From: Bradyrhizobium sp. RP6
Lineage (GTDB): Bacteria; Pseudomonadota; Alphaproteobacteria; Rhizobiales; Xanthobacteraceae
Length of the DNA: 64,000 bases
Direction of reading: 5' to 3'
Assembly: GCF_003837805.1 (NCBI RefSeq)
Contig: NZ_RQIT01000002.1
Coordinates: 682,001-746,000, forward strand
Shown here: positions 61,802-64,000 of the stretch, in pieces
Layout of the letters: each line of letters begins with the position of its first letter
Position numbering within the stretch: the first letter of the stretch is position 1
The notes under the pieces: model-generated
Told to the model about the DNA's origin: nothing
The model's input: only the letters and a program-made list of their open reading frames with translations
Databases searched by the model: none
Position numbers and translations under genes: made by a program

Positions 61802-63424
61802 ATGATCCGCCTCGACAACGTCAGCAAGCAAGCCGGCCACCAGATCCTGTTCATCGAAGCCTCCGCCGCCCTGAATAGGGGCGAGAAGATCGGCCTCGTC
61901 GGGCCGAACGGCGCCGGCAAGACCACATTGTTCCGGATGATCGCCGGCGAGGAGCTGCCCGACGAGGGGCAGGTCTCGACCGATCGCGGCATCACCATCG
62001 GCTATTTCAACCAGGACGTCGGCGAGATGTCTGGCCGCAGCGCGGTGGCCGAGGTGATGAACGGCGCCGGCCCCGTCAGCGAGGTCGCGGCCGAGCTGCG
62101 CGAGCTCGAGGCCGCCATGGCCGATCCAGACAAGGCCGATCAGATGGACGAGATCATCGCGCGCTATGGCGAGGTGCAGCATCGTTTCGAGGAGCTCGAC
62201 GGCTACGCGCTCGACGGCCGTGCGCGCGAAGCGCTGTCCGGTCTCGGCTTCAGCCAGGAGATGATGGACGGCGACGTCGGAAAACTTTCCGGCGGCTGGA
62301 AGATGCGCGTGGCGCTGGCGCGCATTCTCCTGATGCGTCCCGACGTGATGCTGCTCGACGAACCGAGCAACCATCTCGACCTCGAAAGCCTGATCTGGCT
62401 GGAAAAATTCCTGCACGACTACGAAGGCACGCTGCTGATGACCTCGCACGACCGCGAGTTCATCAACCGCGTCATCTCCAAGGTGATCGAGATCGATTCC
62501 GGCTCGCTCACCACCTATACCGGCGACTACGAATTCTACGAGCAGCAGCGGGCGCAGAACGAGAAGCAGCAGCAGGCGCAGTTCGAGCGACAGCAGGCCA
62601 TGCTCGCCAAGGAGATCAAGTTCATCGAGCGCTTCAAGGCGCGCGCCTCGCATGGGGCCCAGGTGCAGAGCCGGGTCAAGAAGCTCGACAAGATCGAGCG
62701 CGTCGAGCCGCCGCGCCGCCGCCAGAGCGTCGCGTTCGACTTCCCGCCGGCGCCGCGCTCCGGCGAGGACGTCGTCGCGCTCAAGAACGTGCACAAGGGC
62801 TATGGAGCTAAGCGCATCTATGACGGGCTCGACTTCATGATCCGCCGGAAGGAGCGCTGGTGCGTGATGGGCGTCAACGGCGCGGGCAAGTCGACGCTGC
62901 TCAAGCTGGTGGCCGGTGCGAGCGAGCCGGACGAGGGCTCGGTGGCGCTCGGCGGCAGCGTCAAGATGGGCTATTTCGCCCAGCACGCGATGGACCTGCT
63001 CGACGGCGAGCAGACGGTGTTTGAGTCACTCGAATATGCGTTTCCGACCGCGGGGCAGGGCTCCTTGCGCGCGCTCGCCGGCTGCTTCGGCTTCTCCGGC
63101 GACGATGTCGAGAAGCGTTGCCGCGTGCTCTCAGGCGGCGAGAAGGCGCGCCTCGTGATGGCCAAGATGCTGTTCGACCCGCCGAACTTCCTGGTGCTGG
63201 ACGAGCCGACCAACCATCTCGACCTCGCCACCAAGGAGATGTTGATCAATGCGCTGTCGGACTTCGAGGGCACCATGCTGTTCGTCTCGCACGACCGGCA
63301 CTTCCTGGCGACGCTGTCGAACCGCGTGCTGGAGCTGACGCCGGAGGGGATTCATCAGTACGGCGGTGGCTATACGGAATACGTCGCGCGGACCGGTCAG
63401 GAGGCTCCGGGGCTGCGGAGCTAG
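61802..63424 (+). CDS. ABC-F family ATPase (ribosome-associated type)
   Basis: About 540 residues from the ATG at 61802 (MIRLDNVSK), the normal family start. Two ATPase cassettes: Walker A GPNGAGKTT and GVNGAGKST, signatures LSGGWKMRVALARIL and LSGGEKARLVMAKM, Walker B LLDEPSNHLDL and LVLDEPTNHLDL, each with SHDR. The linker between them is Gln-rich and basic (EQQRAQNEKQQQAQFERQQA) as in EttA/Uup/YbiT-type proteins that act on ribosomes. There are no membrane segments, so it is not a transporter. Translation-control or antibiotic-protection role cannot be separated. Confidence 0.94.
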   Translation: MIRLDNVSKQAGHQILFIEASAALNRGEKIGLVGPNGAGKTTLFRMIAGEELPDEGQVSTDRGITIGYFNQDVGEMSGRSAVAEVMNGAGPVSEVAAELRELEAAMADPDKADQMDEIIARYGEVQHRFEELDGYALDGRAREALSGLGFSQEMMDGDVGKLSGGWKMRVALARILLMRPDVMLLDEPSNHLDLESLIWLEKFLHDYEGTLLMTSHDREFINRVISKVIEIDSGSLTTYTGDYEFYEQQRAQNEKQQQAQFERQQAMLAKEIKFIERFKARASHGAQVQSRVKKLDKIERVEPPRRRQSVAFDFPPAPRSGEDVVALKNVHKGYGAKRIYDGLDFMIRRKERWCVMGVNGAGKSTLLKLVAGASEPDEGSVALGGSVKMGYFAQHAMDLLDGEQTVFESLEYAFPTAGQGSLRALAGCFGFSGDDVEKRCRVLSGGEKARLVMAKMLFDPPNFLVLDEPTNHLDLATKEMLINALSDFEGTMLFVSHDRHFLATLSNRVLELTPEGIHQYGGGYTEYVARTGQEAPGLRS

Positions 63425-63494
63425 CATTCCGCTGCGCGGCTTGACGCGTTGACGCCTCGCGCTACGCTCCTCGAAAAAAGGGAGCGAAACAACC

Positions 63495-64000
63495 ATGAAG
63501 CAACTCCGGATCGGCGACATTACCATCGATGCGGTGATCGAGCGGGAAGGGCCGTGGCGGCGGCCGCAGGATTTCTTCCCGGCCTATGACGAGCGCGTGT
63601 TCGCCCGCCATCTGCCGACGATGGAGCCGGAGGTGTTCGACGCCGAGTGCGGTATGATGGTTATTACGTATCAGACCTTCGTGGTGCGGACGCCGCGCCA
63701 TACCATCCTGGTCGATACCTGCACCGGCGAGGACAAGGGTCATCCGCCGCCGTTCGACTTTCCCGGCAAGGAACGCTGGCGCAACGAATTGTTCGCGCTC
63801 GGCATCGGCTTCGAGCAGATCGACTACGTCTTCTGCACGCATCTGCACATCGACCATACTGGCTGGAATACGAGTTTGCGCGATGGACGCTGGGTGCCGA
63901 CGTTTCCGAACGCGAAATACGTATTCCACAAGGGCGAATATGCGGCCTGGGAAGCCGAGCATGCCAAGGGCAGCAATCCGCCGGGCACGGTCTTCCGCGA
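63495..64000 (+). CDS. MBL-fold metallo-hydrolase, N-terminal part
   Basis: The gene runs off the window after 168 codons. ATG at 63495. The N-terminal strand TIDAVIEREGPWRRP, TILVDTCTGEDKG and the zinc motif HLHIDHTGWNT (HxHxDH) identify the metallo-beta-lactamase fold of the lactonase/hydrolase type. Quorum-quenching lactonase or another hydrolase is possible. It follows the ABC-F gene on the same strand by about 70 bases. Confidence 0.9.
   Translation, partial: MKQLRIGDITIDAVIEREGPWRRPQDFFPAYDERVFARHLPTMEPEVFDAECGMMVITYQTFVVRTPRHTILVDTCTGEDKGHPPPFDFPGKERWRNELFALGIGFEQIDYVFCTHLHIDHTGWNTSLRDGRWVPTFPNAKYVFHKGEYAAWEAEHAKGSNPPGTVFR

Noticed and set aside
61667-62986. Long frame antisense to the ABC-F gene
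   Set aside because: High-G+C shadow of a strongly coding strand without motif or start signal.

Overview
The window looks like a chromosomal segment of a Bradyrhizobium-like alphaproteobacterium (Nitrobacteraceae). This is inferred from the high G+C, the coding style, the classic alphaproteobacterial order ppx-ppk-hdaA-pgsA-like / purMN, a eukaryote-type glutamine synthetase II behind a sigma-54 promoter, EcfG-type stress promoters, and several families of palindromic intergenic repeats of the kind common in that genus. No rRNA, tRNA, CRISPR array, phage or complete insertion sequence was found.

Layout. 1-1480: end of an OmpR-type response regulator translationally overlapped with its histidine kinase. 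1537-8610: polyphosphate and replication-control operon (ppx, ppk, hdaA, a PgsA-type phosphatidyltransferase) diverging from purM-purN. 8627-9252: cspA followed by two tiny genes in a stop/start-coupled chain. 9635-15597: a small-passenger autotransporter-like barrel, a LysR regulator, two GNAT proteins, an isochorismatase-fold protein lacking its cysteine, and a class III aminotransferase. 15946-26030: rnd, then a patchy accessory stretch with a LysR/quinone oxidoreductase pair, a glycerol-phosphate-type ABC importer lacking an ATPase but carrying a phosphodiesterase, a RAYT transposase flanked by REP palindromes, and selO. 26031-38658: aspS, a frameshifted envelope protein, maeB, DoxX, an AraC regulator, an autotransporter remnant, a reductase, polysaccharide deacetylase, glutathione peroxidase and an L,D-transpeptidase.

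38855-49819: CreA-like and three small secreted proteins, a MocR regulator facing an FMN-binding protein, an M20 deacylase, a complete tryptophan-to-anthranilate operon (formamidase, kynA, kynU), a frameshifted BtuF-like gene, a thioesterase and a GNAT protein. 49900-55678: DUF2161 protein, SDR, SGNH hydrolase, tyrosine phosphatase, MliC-like protein, DUF2735 protein and glnII. 55843-64000: two GrlR-like paralogues bracketing a cytosolic periplasmic-binding-fold protein and a Sel1-repeat protein, small stress-promoter genes, membrane and secreted small proteins, an ABC-F ATPase and a truncated MBL-fold hydrolase.

The strongest unusual signals are the RAYT gene between perfect inverted REPs, the coupled cspA chain, the cysteine-less isochorismatase cluster, the GrlR-like pair, a perfect EcfG promoter on a 49-residue gene, a switchable-looking hairpin leader near 39.85 kb, and two genes broken by single small indels (near 28.27 kb and 47.91 kb), which may be real mutations or sequencing errors. 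All functions are assigned by reading protein motifs; no database search was possible.
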